Assembly (NCBI GenBank): GCA_005884765.1
Contig: VAZV01000173.1
Location: forward strand, 1-46,697
Length of the DNA stretch: 46,697 bases
Source: Alphaproteobacteria bacterium
GTDB lineage: Bacteria > Pseudomonadota > Alphaproteobacteria > Rhizobiales > Xanthobacteraceae
Direction of reading: 5' to 3'
A program made the translations under genes and the position numbers. Positions 17,946 to 25,420 of the stretch are shown piece by piece (position 1 is the stretch's first letter; each line of letters begins with the position of its first letter). The notes under the pieces are model-generated. The model had not been told where the DNA came from, ran no database searches, and saw nothing but the letters and a program-made list of their open reading frames with translations.

Positions 17946-17953
17946 CCGATGCC

Positions 17954-18886
17954 TCAGGTGAACGCGGTGGCGAGGAACGCGGCCAGGATGCCGCCGATCA
18001 ACAGATATTTCACCGCGTAATAGACGCGCTTGTTCCAGGCCTTCATCCGCTTGCCGACAAGCCGCACGTGGTAGACGTAACCGAAGACCCGGTTGAGCCA
18101 GCCGACGCGCTCGCCCTCTTGGTTTTGCGTCGCGCTCTCGTTGATGATGTTCCTTGAGACCCAGCGGTTGACCGCGGTCATCGCGCGCGTCTTCAGCGGA
18201 CGTTCGACATCGCAGAACAGGATGATGCGATCGTCGCTGGTGGTGTTCTCGGCGTAGTGCAGATAGGTCTCGTCGAACAAAAGGTCCTCGCCGTCGCGCC
18301 AGGAATAAGACTGGCCGTCGATGAAGATGCGGCATTGGCCCGGCGATTTCGGCACCACCAAGCCCAGATGATAGCGCAGCGAGCCGGCATAGGGATCGCG
18401 GTGCTGCACCAGCCTGCCGCCGGGCGGCAGGTTGGCGAACATTGCGCCCTTGACATTGGGAATGGTGTTCAAGAGTTCAACCGTCTTCGGGCAATTGGCG
18501 AGCGCCGACGGCAGCGCCTCGTCGTACCATTTCAGATAGAACCGCTTCCACCCGGTTCGGAAGAACGAGTTGAAGCCCCAGTCGTTGTACTTGTCCGCGG
18601 CCTTGATCTGTCCCTGCGCAAACAGATGCAGCGCCTCCTCGCGGATCGTCTGCCAGTTGTCGCGCAGCACATTAAGCCCGGGGACCATACCGACCTGGAG
18701 GATCGGCCGGTTCGGCACCGCCGAGAACAGGTACATCAGCACATTGTAGGGCGCCATGATGGTGGAATGGTCGGACACCTGCCGCCAGAAACCGAGCCGC
18801 ACCTTGCCGCGGAAATGCACGGCAATCGCGGAGGCGACGAAAGCCCAGACCACAAGAAATTGCGGCGCGAACAGACGCATCAGCAT
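17954..18886 (-). CDS. lpxO: LpxO-like aspartyl/asparaginyl beta-hydroxylase domain protein
   Basis: This is an Fe(II)/2-oxoglutarate dioxygenase of 310 residues. The metal triad is visible as H162-x-D164 in QHRDPY and H210 in TYLHYAENT; R220 is placed to bind 2-oxoglutarate. Hydrophobic segments at both ends (about 8-24 and 290-308) anchor it to the membrane. This architecture matches LpxO, which 2-hydroxylates acyl chains of lipid A, so envelope modification is the best guess. The next upstream gene encodes a membrane sulfatase-fold transferase that may also modify the envelope. Confidence 0.8.
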   Translation of the reverse strand: MLMRLFAPQFLVVWAFVASAIAVHFRGKVRLGFWRQVSDHSTIMAPYNVLMYLFSAVPNRPILQVGMVPGLNVLRDNWQTIREEALHLFAQGQIKAADKYNDWGFNSFFRTGWKRFYLKWYDEALPSALANCPKTVELLNTIPNVKGAMFANLPPGGRLVQHRDPYAGSLRYHLGLVVPKSPGQCRIFIDGQSYSWRDGEDLLFDETYLHYAENTTSDDRIILFCDVERPLKTRAMTAVNRWVSRNIINESATQNQEGERVGWLNRVFGYVYHVRLVGKRMKAWNKRVYYAVKYLLIGGILAAFLATAFT

Positions 18887-18995
18887 GGCGAGAAAACCGA
18901 AGGGAGCCCTCTAGCACCAACAGATTTAGCAGGTTTGCAGGGCCGCACTCAAGACGGCCGTGGCATGCTTCGCTGGGAACCCTAAGTCCGGTAGC

Positions 18996-20702
18996 CTACA
19001 AATCGTGGATGAGGCCGGCATCGATCAGCAGGCGGTTGAAGCGACGCGCTTCCGCGCCGTCCTTGCAGCCATAGAACATGCCCTTGCAGCGCAACATGAT
19101 CTGTTTCTGCTCTTCGAATGACGGATCGAGCGGAATGCCTGCGGCCTCCTGGATGACGAGCGGCAGATAGGGTCCGTCGATCGCATCCATTTCGGTCGGG
19201 CTCTTGACCGGTTCGAAGTTGACCGCATCGATCGCGTAGTAGGTCGCGTAATAGCGCGGATCGTAAGCGTCGAGCTTCCTGCCAATACCGGCCTCGTCGA
19301 GCGCGGGATCGAGAATATGCGGCGAGAATTCCGGCTGGTGATCGCCGTAACGCACGATCAGGAACGGCTGGCCGGGAAACTTCTTCTTCAAGCCGGCGAG
19401 AAACGTCTTGTAGTCATCGGCGCTGATCGCCTGCCGGCGCAGATATTCGTCGATCACCGGTTCATTGCCCGGCCCGCGCCAGGACGGCATCAGGTCGGGG
19501 CGAAACTTGGTCTCCCAGGGAAAATGATTGGCGGCGAGATAGACGAACATGAACAGCGGTGTCTTGGGCGGCTGTAGCGACATCAGCGACAAGGCCTTGT
19601 CGTAAAAGAAACTGTCGGGCTCGACATCCTTGGCGCCGAGATCATGTGCGTCATAGAAATGCTGGATGCCCGTCGTCAGCTGGAAGGCCCGCGCGCTCAT
19701 GAATTCGCCGAAGGCAGGATAGAGCGAGATCGTGTCATAGCCGCAGCGGCGCAGCGCCAGCGGCAGTCCGCGCTCGACCCGGCCGGAGGCGATGCGCGTC
19801 ACGAAATAAGCGAACCGGCCGAACGAGCGCGACGAGAGGCCTGCGAGCACATTGTATTCGGTGAACCAGCTCGGACCGCCATTGCTCTCGGCCAGGAATC
19901 TACGCTCCTTGCCATCGAACGACTTGAAATGGCTGCCGTAGCCAGCCGGCACCTTGATCCCATCGGCCTGACGAATATCGAAACTGGATTCGTCATGGAC
20001 CATGATGATGTTCGGCCGCAGGCCTTTGGGCTGGCAGGAATCCACGAGCGGCACATTGAGACGCTCGGTCGCGACTGCGTCCGATTCCATGAAGCCGGAA
20101 TGGACGAAATCCGACACGGCAGTGACAGCGGAGCGGGAAAATTTCGACAGATAGCCGTCGTCGTAATAGCCGCGCCAGGCCTCGTCCGGCCGCGCAACGG
20201 AATATCCGACCAGCGATGCAAGGCAGGCGAGCTTGCAGGCCAGCGCCGGCAGGCGGCGGATGCGGAACGGGTCGAGCCACCACAGCGCATACATCAAGGG
20301 GATCGTTACCAGGCCCGCCGAGATCACCGACCAGCGCAGATTGGGGAAGATCGTAAACAGGAATGCCACGGTGTCACGATCGATCACCATCAGGTCGACG
20401 AAGTTCGCGGTCATCTGCACGACGTCGTGCTTGAGCCGCGACAACAGTACCAGCACCACGACGATGGTCAGCGACAGCGCGCCCGACAGGGCGGGACGCC
20501 GCAACAACGCGAGCCATAAGAAGTTCAGGAACCCCCACGACAGCAAAAAGCAGAGGCGCGAGCCGAAATCGGCCTCGGTTTGCACCATCAAGACCAGCGC
20601 CGCCACATGTGGCGCCGCGACGGCCAATAGCCTGAAAATGCCAAGGGATACGCCCGCGGAGGCGGCGGTGGCCAATGGGCCTGGATTAGGCGCGGACGCC
20701 AT
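18996..20702 (-). CDS. Membrane sulfatase-fold phosphotransferase-like protein
   Basis: The 568-residue protein has about four or five membrane helices in the first 170 residues and a large periplasmic alkaline-phosphatase/sulfatase-like domain. Metal-site motifs are visible: HDESSFD (acidic ligand), GGPSWFTEYNVLAGLSS with the likely nucleophilic Thr, and RYGDHQPEF with the Asp-His pair. This resembles LtaS/OpgB/Ept-type enzymes that move phosphoglycerol or phosphoethanolamine to envelope glycans or lipids; the donor and acceptor are unknown. ATG 20702 starts at MASAPNPGP; the in-frame stretch before it looks non-coding. It is followed by the lpxO-like gene in the same direction. Confidence 0.82.
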   Translation of the reverse strand: MASAPNPGPLATAASAGVSLGIFRLLAVAAPHVAALVLMVQTEADFGSRLCFLLSWGFLNFLWLALLRRPALSGALSLTIVVVLVLLSRLKHDVVQMTANFVDLMVIDRDTVAFLFTIFPNLRWSVISAGLVTIPLMYALWWLDPFRIRRLPALACKLACLASLVGYSVARPDEAWRGYYDDGYLSKFSRSAVTAVSDFVHSGFMESDAVATERLNVPLVDSCQPKGLRPNIIMVHDESSFDIRQADGIKVPAGYGSHFKSFDGKERRFLAESNGGPSWFTEYNVLAGLSSRSFGRFAYFVTRIASGRVERGLPLALRRCGYDTISLYPAFGEFMSARAFQLTTGIQHFYDAHDLGAKDVEPDSFFYDKALSLMSLQPPKTPLFMFVYLAANHFPWETKFRPDLMPSWRGPGNEPVIDEYLRRQAISADDYKTFLAGLKKKFPGQPFLIVRYGDHQPEFSPHILDPALDEAGIGRKLDAYDPRYYATYYAIDAVNFEPVKSPTEMDAIDGPYLPLVIQEAAGIPLDPSFEEQKQIMLRCKGMFYGCKDGAEARRFNRLLIDAGLIHDL

Positions 20703-21001
20703 CTGCGGGGACGCAACTAGAACCCGGCGCTGCCCTAAGCCTTGGCTGGCGATGACCAGGAGACCGACGCCGCGGCCGGAACCCGCGGGCGTGTCACAAA
20801 AATGTAATGGAACCGTCACCGCAGCGCAATGGACTAGACCCTTTGACCTTTGATCTAGAAGGCTATTTTTGCGCCAGTCCAAAACTGGGCAGCCGCACCC
20901 GCTCACGCGGGGACCTCAGGCGGTACCCGTAAACGATATTTTCAATTCTCGGTCGGGCACCGAACAGACAAGGATTTCAGGACGGAATTAGGTTTTTCGC
21001 G
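20703..21001. other. Intergenic region between divergent genes
   Basis: This 299-bp spacer lies between the sulfatase-fold gene (minus) and three small plus-strand genes, so it should hold both promoters. A possible plus-strand promoter is TTGACC (20836-20841) with TATTTT about 15 bp downstream, a short spacing, so weakly supported. No hairpin terminator, repeat or RNA gene was recognised. Confidence 0.3.
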
Positions 21002-21292
21002 ATGCCGAGGACGTCGAAACCCGATCCAGAGCTATTGCCAGTCCACCGTCCGCGCTGCCCCGACTGCCACATGCGGATGGTGACAGCCGACGTCACGCCC
21101 GGGCCTGCGGGTTTCGAGTATCGCAGCTACGAATGCCCAAAGTGCGCCCACACCGAAACCAGGATTGAGGACAGCGATCCGCTTGACGTGATTGGGTGGA
21201 TCGCCCGCGAGACGGGGCCGCCGCATGTGCGGCAAGCCGGCAATGGAATAGATCCGCGACAGCAAACGGATAATCCAGCATCGACGAAATAG
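21002..21292 (+). CDS. Small zinc-ribbon-like protein of unknown function
   Basis: This 96-residue product has two paired-cysteine knuckles, CPDC (about 19-22) and CPKC (about 46-49), separated by a beta-rich stretch, VTPGPAGFEYRSYE. It is a classic single zinc ribbon. The remaining C-terminal 40 residues are polar and probably disordered. Nothing in the sequence assigns a reaction; nucleic-acid or protein binding is possible. It is the first of three closely spaced small plus-strand genes. The ribosome binding site is weak. Confidence 0.7.
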   Translation: MPRTSKPDPELLPVHRPRCPDCHMRMVTADVTPGPAGFEYRSYECPKCAHTETRIEDSDPLDVIGWIARETGPPHVRQAGNGIDPRQQTDNPASTK

Positions 21293-21301
21293 CACCTATC
21301 C

Positions 21302-21496
21302 ATGGCACGACCGATTAAAAATCCGCGGCCCAGGCTTGATCTGGAAACCGAAGCGTTGGCAGCCCTCGAAAAGGCCCGTGCGATGCCGCACGGGCCGGAG
21401 CGGACCGAGGCGATGAAGCAAGCTGGCATTCTGCGGAATGCAGCGGACCTGCGCGGAATGCTTTTCGCCAAGCGGGGAAGACCTCCGAAGCCCTGA
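21302..21496 (+). CDS. Small basic hypothetical protein ending in an AT-hook-like motif
   Basis: This 64-residue, mostly helical, basic product begins MARPIKNPRPRLDLE and ends AKRGRPPKP. The Arg-Gly-Arg-Pro core flanked by Lys/Pro matches the AT-hook minor-groove-binding motif. The body (LETEALAALEKARAMPHGPERTEAMKQ region) should form one or two amphipathic helices. It starts 9 bp after the zinc-ribbon gene. The function is unknown; DNA binding is inferred only from the tail. Confidence 0.62.
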   Translation: MARPIKNPRPRLDLETEALAALEKARAMPHGPERTEAMKQAGILRNAADLRGMLFAKRGRPPKP

Positions 21497-21529
21497 GTTT
21501 CGCAACTAGCGCAAAAATGGAGGAGGACC

Positions 21530-21814
21530 ATGATTGCGGAAGAGTTCGATTCCCGGACCATCGCCAACATGGAGGTTGCTCTCGAGCGGGCATGCAAGAT
21601 GCTACCGACCGGGGCCGAACAGCACGTGTACCGCCGCTATCTCGCCAGCAGGATCATTGGATGCGCCCACCGCGGCGACACCACCCTTCGAGGTCTCACT
21701 GAAGCGGGTTGCCTCGCGGCAAGCGAACTTCGGGCACGCGCTCAAGCCCGACTTACGAACCGTGATTTGAACAAGCTGAGGCCCTCAACTCGGCGGCCGG
21801 ACACTGGTCGCTAG
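21530..21814 (+). CDS. Small helical hypothetical protein
   Basis: This 94-residue product is predicted to be mainly alpha-helical (NMEVALERACKMLP, HVYRRYLASRIIGCAHRGD, LRGLTEAGCLAASELRARA) with a polar tail. It contains two isolated Cys residues but no metal motif. ATG 21530 follows a strong GGAGGAGG ribosome binding site. It is the third gene of the small-gene cluster and ends 25 bp before a 38-bp palindrome. No family assignment is made. Confidence 0.62.
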   Translation: MIAEEFDSRTIANMEVALERACKMLPTGAEQHVYRRYLASRIIGCAHRGDTTLRGLTEAGCLAASELRARAQARLTNRDLNKLRPSTRRPDTGR

Positions 21815-21839
21815 TCCCCCAGAACCAGATATCCGCTGG

Positions 21840-21877
21840 CTGTTTTCCTGTGTCCGGTACCGGACACAGGAAAACAG
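21840..21877. repeat. Perfect 38-bp palindrome
   Basis: Each half is CTGTTTTCCTGTGTCCGGT on its own strand; the two 19-base arms meet at 21858/21859 without a loop or mismatch. Neither side carries a T-run, which argues against a simple intrinsic terminator. It lies between the last small gene (ends 21814) and the Crp/Fnr-type regulator (starts 21995). It could be an operator, a cruciform-forming site or a processing hairpin. Confidence 0.85.
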
Positions 21878-21994
21878 AATTGTCGTTGCTATGTCGGGTA
21901 CTTGGCGTAGCCTTCACGCATTATCGGTTATCCAGCCTAGGCACCGATAGCTGAGAGTTCTTTGCGCTCCCGCCTGTCACAGGGGAGCCCATCA

Positions 21995-22693
21995 ATGAAG
22001 AACTTTCTACTTAGCCTGCTTTCATCGTCCGACCTGAAGTATCTTGAGCCGCATCTAAAGTCTGCGCGTTTCGAACAGCATCATGTGTTGTTCGAGGCGG
22101 ACGAACAAATCCGCTATGTCTACTTTCCGACCGGCGCGGTGATATCCCTCGTCGTTACGCTTTCAACCGGAGAAATGGTTGAAGCTGCGATGGTCGGGGT
22201 CGACGGCGTGGTAGGCGCGTCCGCCGCGCTCGATGGCAAGGTATCGTTGAGCCGCGGCATCGTTCAACTCGGCGGCGAGATTATCGTGTGCGATCCCGAG
22301 GCGCTGAAATCCGCCGCGCTGCAAAGCCCCAAATTGCTTTCCCTGCTTATCCGACATGAGCAGACCGTTTACGCCCAGGCCCAGCAGTCGGCGGCATGTT
22401 TCGCGACGCATCAGGTTGTCGCCAGGCTCTCGCGCTGGCTGCTTCGCGCGCGGGATTTATCCGGCAGCGATACCCTTTCGTTCACGCAGGAATACCTTGC
22501 CGAAATGCTCGGCGTGCGAAGAACCAGCGTGACCGTGGTGGCCCACACATTGCAGGCGGCTGGACTGATCAAATATTCCCGCGGAAGGATTCAAATACTG
22601 AATACGGAAGGGCTGCAGGACAGCGCGTGCGAGTGTTACGGGACCGTCAAAGCCCAGTACGCGCGGCTGATCGGACCAACCATTTTGAAATAA
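21995..22693 (+). CDS. Crp/Fnr family transcriptional regulator
   Basis: This is a 232-residue regulator with an N-terminal cyclic-nucleotide-binding-like beta-barrel (about 10-115; FPTGAVISLVVTLSTGEMVE and VGVDGVVG). A C-terminal winged helix-turn-helix follows (about 150-205; LSFTQEYLAEMLGVRRTSVTVVAHTLQAAGLI). The recognition helix GVRRTSVTVVAHTL is typical of the HTH_Crp_2 subgroup. No Fnr-like Cys cluster is seen, so direct FeS sensing is unlikely. ATG 21995 follows AGGGGAG. A perfect palindrome 118 bp upstream may be part of its control. Confidence 0.9.
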   Translation: MKNFLLSLLSSSDLKYLEPHLKSARFEQHHVLFEADEQIRYVYFPTGAVISLVVTLSTGEMVEAAMVGVDGVVGASAALDGKVSLSRGIVQLGGEIIVCDPEALKSAALQSPKLLSLLIRHEQTVYAQAQQSAACFATHQVVARLSRWLLRARDLSGSDTLSFTQEYLAEMLGVRRTSVTVVAHTLQAAGLIKYSRGRIQILNTEGLQDSACECYGTVKAQYARLIGPTILK

Positions 22694-22720
22694 AGCCGGG
22701 TTTTGGGATTTACCGGGCCT

Positions 22721-23395
22721 TCATCCCGCAGCGGCTGGCGGCCGCTTCGCGATCCCCTCGATGAACAGATCGAGGATCGCCTCGGCGGTGCGCTCAGTTT
22801 CGGCTTTCACCACGCCCCAGCGCCGAAAATGGCCGTCGATGTTCATCCGCGCAAAGCCGTAGACCAGCGCGCGGCCGGCGATCAATACGGGCTTCAGTTC
22901 GCCTGTACGCAACGCGCCTTGCGCAAGAGCCTCCGCCAGCATCCGCTCGGACATGGCGATCAATTCGGCGTTGTCGCGCGACAGTTCGCCCGCCCCGTCG
23001 TGATCGAAATACCTGCCGCTCGAGATGATCTCGAAATAAGCGGGATTGCGGATCGCCCAACGCAGATAAGCGAGGCCAAAGTTGCGAAAGCGGCGCAAGG
23101 GCTGATCGGCCGGCACTTCCGAAAGCGCGGTTTCGATCTCGGCCCGGAAGCGGCGCTGGGCTTCCTCGGCGACCGCCGTCATCAGCGCGTCCCGGCTTTC
23201 GAAATGCCGGAACGGCGCGCCCGGCGAGACGCCGGCGCGGCGGGCGGCCTCACGTACGCTCACCGCCGCGGCCCCGCCCCGCTCGGCCAATTGCAGCGCC
23301 GCGTCGACCAGGACGCGCCGCAGGTCGCCATGATGATAGGGCTTGGGCGGCGGGCGGCGCAACGGCCGGTGTTTGGGTCTCGGCAACGCGGGCAT
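22721..23395 (-). CDS. TetR/AcrR family transcriptional regulator
   Basis: This is a 224-residue repressor-type protein. The N-terminal TetR helix-turn-helix spans about residues 25-70 (VSVREAARRAGVSPGAPFRHFESRDAL). A C-terminal ligand-binding helical domain (WHG-type, NFGLAYLRWAIRNPAYFEIISSG) follows. It is transcribed divergently from the ferric-reductase-like gene. The 122-bp spacer holds two identical-type 17-bp inverted repeats, one 31 bp before each start codon, suggesting that the protein represses both its own gene and its neighbour. Confidence 0.9.
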   Translation of the reverse strand: MPALPRPKHRPLRRPPPKPYHHGDLRRVLVDAALQLAERGGAAAVSVREAARRAGVSPGAPFRHFESRDALMTAVAEEAQRRFRAEIETALSEVPADQPLRRFRNFGLAYLRWAIRNPAYFEIISSGRYFDHDGAGELSRDNAELIAMSERMLAEALAQGALRTGELKPVLIAGRALVYGFARMNIDGHFRRWGVVKAETERTAEAILDLFIEGIAKRPPAAAG

Positions 23396-23425
23396 AGGTA
23401 AGCTGTAGCATCACCCACTTGTGAA

Positions 23426-23442
23426 TGTAAGCACCGATTACA
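23426..23442. promoter_or_regulatory. Operator site 1 (TGTAA-N7-TTACA), proximal to the TetR gene
   Basis: The sequence TGTAAGCACCGATTACA is an inverted repeat with 5-base arms and a 7-base spacer, ending 31 bp upstream of the TetR start codon. It shares the arms and the CGA before the right arm with site 2. The two centres are 44 bp apart, close to four helical turns. Confidence 0.6.
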
Positions 23443-23446
23443 CTAA

Positions 23447-23475
23447 TTGACCTGTCGCTTATCACCGTATGTAAC
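23447..23475 (+). promoter_or_regulatory. Candidate promoter of the ferric-reductase-like gene
   Basis: TTGACC (23447-23452) and TGTAAC (23470-23475) are separated by 17 bp, a sigma70-like arrangement directed at the gene starting at 23518. The -10 box coincides with the left arm of operator site 2, so TetR binding there would block RNA polymerase. Confidence 0.5.
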
Positions 23476-23488
23476 TGGCGATTACATA
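23468..23488. promoter_or_regulatory. Operator site 2 (TATGTAA-N7-TTACATA), proximal to the ferric-reductase-like gene
   Basis: This inverted repeat has 7-base perfect arms around CTGGCGA. Its 17-bp core matches site 1 at both arms and in the CGA next to the right arm. The core ends 31 bp upstream of the start at 23518 and overlaps the candidate -10 box. Confidence 0.65.
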
Positions 23489-23517
23489 AGGGAGAGTGGG
23501 CCATAAAGGAGCGGACG

Positions 23518-24141
23518 ATGGCATTGCGTCGTCAGGACTGGTTCGAAGGCTGGCGGCTGTTCGGCGTGCTGACGCTGACCGTGATCGCATTGTGCATCTG
23601 GATCGCCGGCATGCGGCAGTTCGAAGTCGAGGGCATCCGCATGGTGATCCGCTTCACCGCGCGAACCTCGCTTATCCTGTTCTGCCTGGCGTTCGGGGCC
23701 GCGGCGCTGGCAAGGCTTAGGCCCAATGCATGGACGCGGTGGCAGCGTCGCAACCGCCGCTATCTCGGCGTAGCTTTTGCGGCCTCGCATGGCCTGCACG
23801 CCATCGCGATCGTGACTTTTGCCGGCCTGGATCCCGTGGGTTTCGCGGCGGCGACCAACATCGCCTCCTACCTCTTCGGCGGCATCGGTTATGCCTTTGT
23901 CATCGCCATGACCGCAACGTCGTTCGATCGCACGGCAAGCGCGATCGGCCCGCACGCCTGGCGCCTCCTGCACCTCACCGGCGGCTATTATCTGTTGCTG
24001 CAGTTTACGGTCTCTTTCGGCAAGCGGATCCCGGACATGCCGCTTTATGCGCTGTTCCTGATCCCGCTGCTGGCGGTATTCGTCTTGCGGATGGTCGCAA
24101 TGGCATCGAAACCAACGGAGCGCGCGCTGCAAGCGGGATAG
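23518..24141 (+). CDS. Ferric reductase-like transmembrane domain protein
   Basis: This 207-residue protein has about six membrane helices of the ferric-reductase/MsrQ-like (FRD) type. Candidate haem-ligating His residues lie in AASHGLHAIAI (about 90-100) and LLHLTGGYYLLLQF (about 150-163). It would pass electrons across the inner membrane, but no flavin or NAD domain is present, so a partner is needed. ATG 23518 follows AAAGGAG at 7 bp. It is divergent from, and probably repressed by, the adjacent TetR protein through the two operators in the spacer. Confidence 0.82.
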   Translation: MALRRQDWFEGWRLFGVLTLTVIALCIWIAGMRQFEVEGIRMVIRFTARTSLILFCLAFGAAALARLRPNAWTRWQRRNRRYLGVAFAASHGLHAIAIVTFAGLDPVGFAAATNIASYLFGGIGYAFVIAMTATSFDRTASAIGPHAWRLLHLTGGYYLLLQFTVSFGKRIPDMPLYALFLIPLLAVFVLRMVAMASKPTERALQAG

Positions 24142-24183
24142 CGGCCGGTAACCGCGGCCTTCCAGCGTGCGATCTCGCCTCGC

Positions 24184-24429
24184 TCATTCGTCCATCAGCA
24201 GATGGAATTGTCGGCCGAGCTGGCGATGAACGGCGAGGACCGCCCGGTCGACGTCACTGATAAGACTGTCGCCAAGAACCACGTTCGGGATTTCCCAGTT
24301 CCGGCCCTGGCGGACATCCGGCAATCCCTGGAGCGCGGGAACACGCGCGGTTTCGCATCCCGGCTCGCTCCGCAACGCATCGTTCGCGAGTTGCGTCAAT
24401 TCCGCATTGTTCCTGCCAATCGTCGCCAT
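24184..24429 (-). CDS. Hypothetical small protein
   Basis: This is an 81-residue acidic protein with helical ends and a central IPNVVLGDSLISDVDRAVLAVHRQLG stretch. No motif was recognised. It begins 12 bp after the SDR stop on the same strand and could be co-transcribed with it. The ribosome binding site is poor, so translation is less certain than for its neighbours. Confidence 0.5.
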   Translation of the reverse strand: MATIGRNNAELTQLANDALRSEPGCETARVPALQGLPDVRQGRNWEIPNVVLGDSLISDVDRAVLAVHRQLGRQFHLLMDE

Positions 24430-24441
24430 CGCAGAAGCCCA

Positions 24442-25296
24442 TCATGCCGGCGGCATCAACCCGAGCCGCTTGGCGATGATCCTGTCGACCATACGCTTGG
24501 GCAAATACGCCGTCATGAGATGCCGCATCGGATCGGGCGCGATCTGATAGCGCACCCTGGGGTGCGCCGTCGTCAGCGCTTCATGGACGCGCTCGGCGAT
24601 CTTCTCCGGCGGCAGACCGATGGCGTCGAGATGTTTCATGTAATTGGTGACCTTCTGAAGCGCGGGCAGGTAAGGTGAGTTCTTGTATTTGGACATGTCG
24701 ACGTCCTCCCGGCCCTTGCTCCAGATCGGGGTCTTCACCGGACCGGGCGCGACGATGATGACGTCGATGCCGAACAGCATCAGCTCGCGACGCAGGCTTT
24801 CCGACAAGCCCTCGATCGCATGTTTTGAGGCGGCATAGGCAGGCGTCAGAGGGTTGCCGTTCTTGCCGGCGACCGAGGAGATCATCACGATGCGGCCTTT
24901 CGGGCCCTTCAACGAAGGATCGGAGCCGAGCAGCGGACCAAAGGCCTGCGTGGCGATAATCGGGCCGACGACGTTGACGTCCAGCTGGCGGCGGAATTCG
25001 TCGGCCGACAGCTCGAGCACCGGGCCGGGCACCGCAATGCCGGCATTGTTGACGAGGCCCGCGAGCGTTTGGCCGCCAAGCGCGGCGCGGACCTCGCGCG
25101 CGGCCGACAGTACCGCGGCCTCATCGGTGATGTCGAACGTCAACGGGGTGAAATTGGCGCCGAATTCGCTTTTCAGCCGCGCCGCATCGGCCTGTTTGCG
25201 CACGCTGCCGAACACGCGAAAGCCCTTGTCCAGCAGCAATTTGGCGGTGGCCCAGCCGATGCCGGTCGAAGCACCGGTGATGACAACGGATTGCAT
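24442..25296 (-). CDS. SDR family NAD(P)-dependent oxidoreductase
   Basis: This is a classical short-chain dehydrogenase/reductase of 284 residues. The cofactor motif TGASTGIG lies at 7-14, NNAG at 83-86 and the catalytic Ser at 140/141, with Tyr154-x3-Lys158 (YAASK). The C-terminal half is longer than the simplest SDRs and contains MRHLMTAYLPKRMVDRII, a pattern seen in retinol-dehydrogenase-like or acyl-type SDRs. The substrate is unknown. A small unassigned gene follows on the same strand. Confidence 0.9.
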   Translation of the reverse strand: MQSVVITGASTGIGWATAKLLLDKGFRVFGSVRKQADAARLKSEFGANFTPLTFDITDEAAVLSAAREVRAALGGQTLAGLVNNAGIAVPGPVLELSADEFRRQLDVNVVGPIIATQAFGPLLGSDPSLKGPKGRIVMISSVAGKNGNPLTPAYAASKHAIEGLSESLRRELMLFGIDVIIVAPGPVKTPIWSKGREDVDMSKYKNSPYLPALQKVTNYMKHLDAIGLPPEKIAERVHEALTTAHPRVRYQIAPDPMRHLMTAYLPKRMVDRIIAKRLGLMPPA

Positions 25297-25420
25297 GGCT
25301 CAACTCCTGGCCTTCGTGCGCATGGAGCGCTTGTAACCCGAACCGAGCGAATCGCAATCCACGGCCGAGTTGCAATCTCATGGTCCCGCCCAATTCGCAG
25401 CAGGCGCCCTTTAGTTTAGC

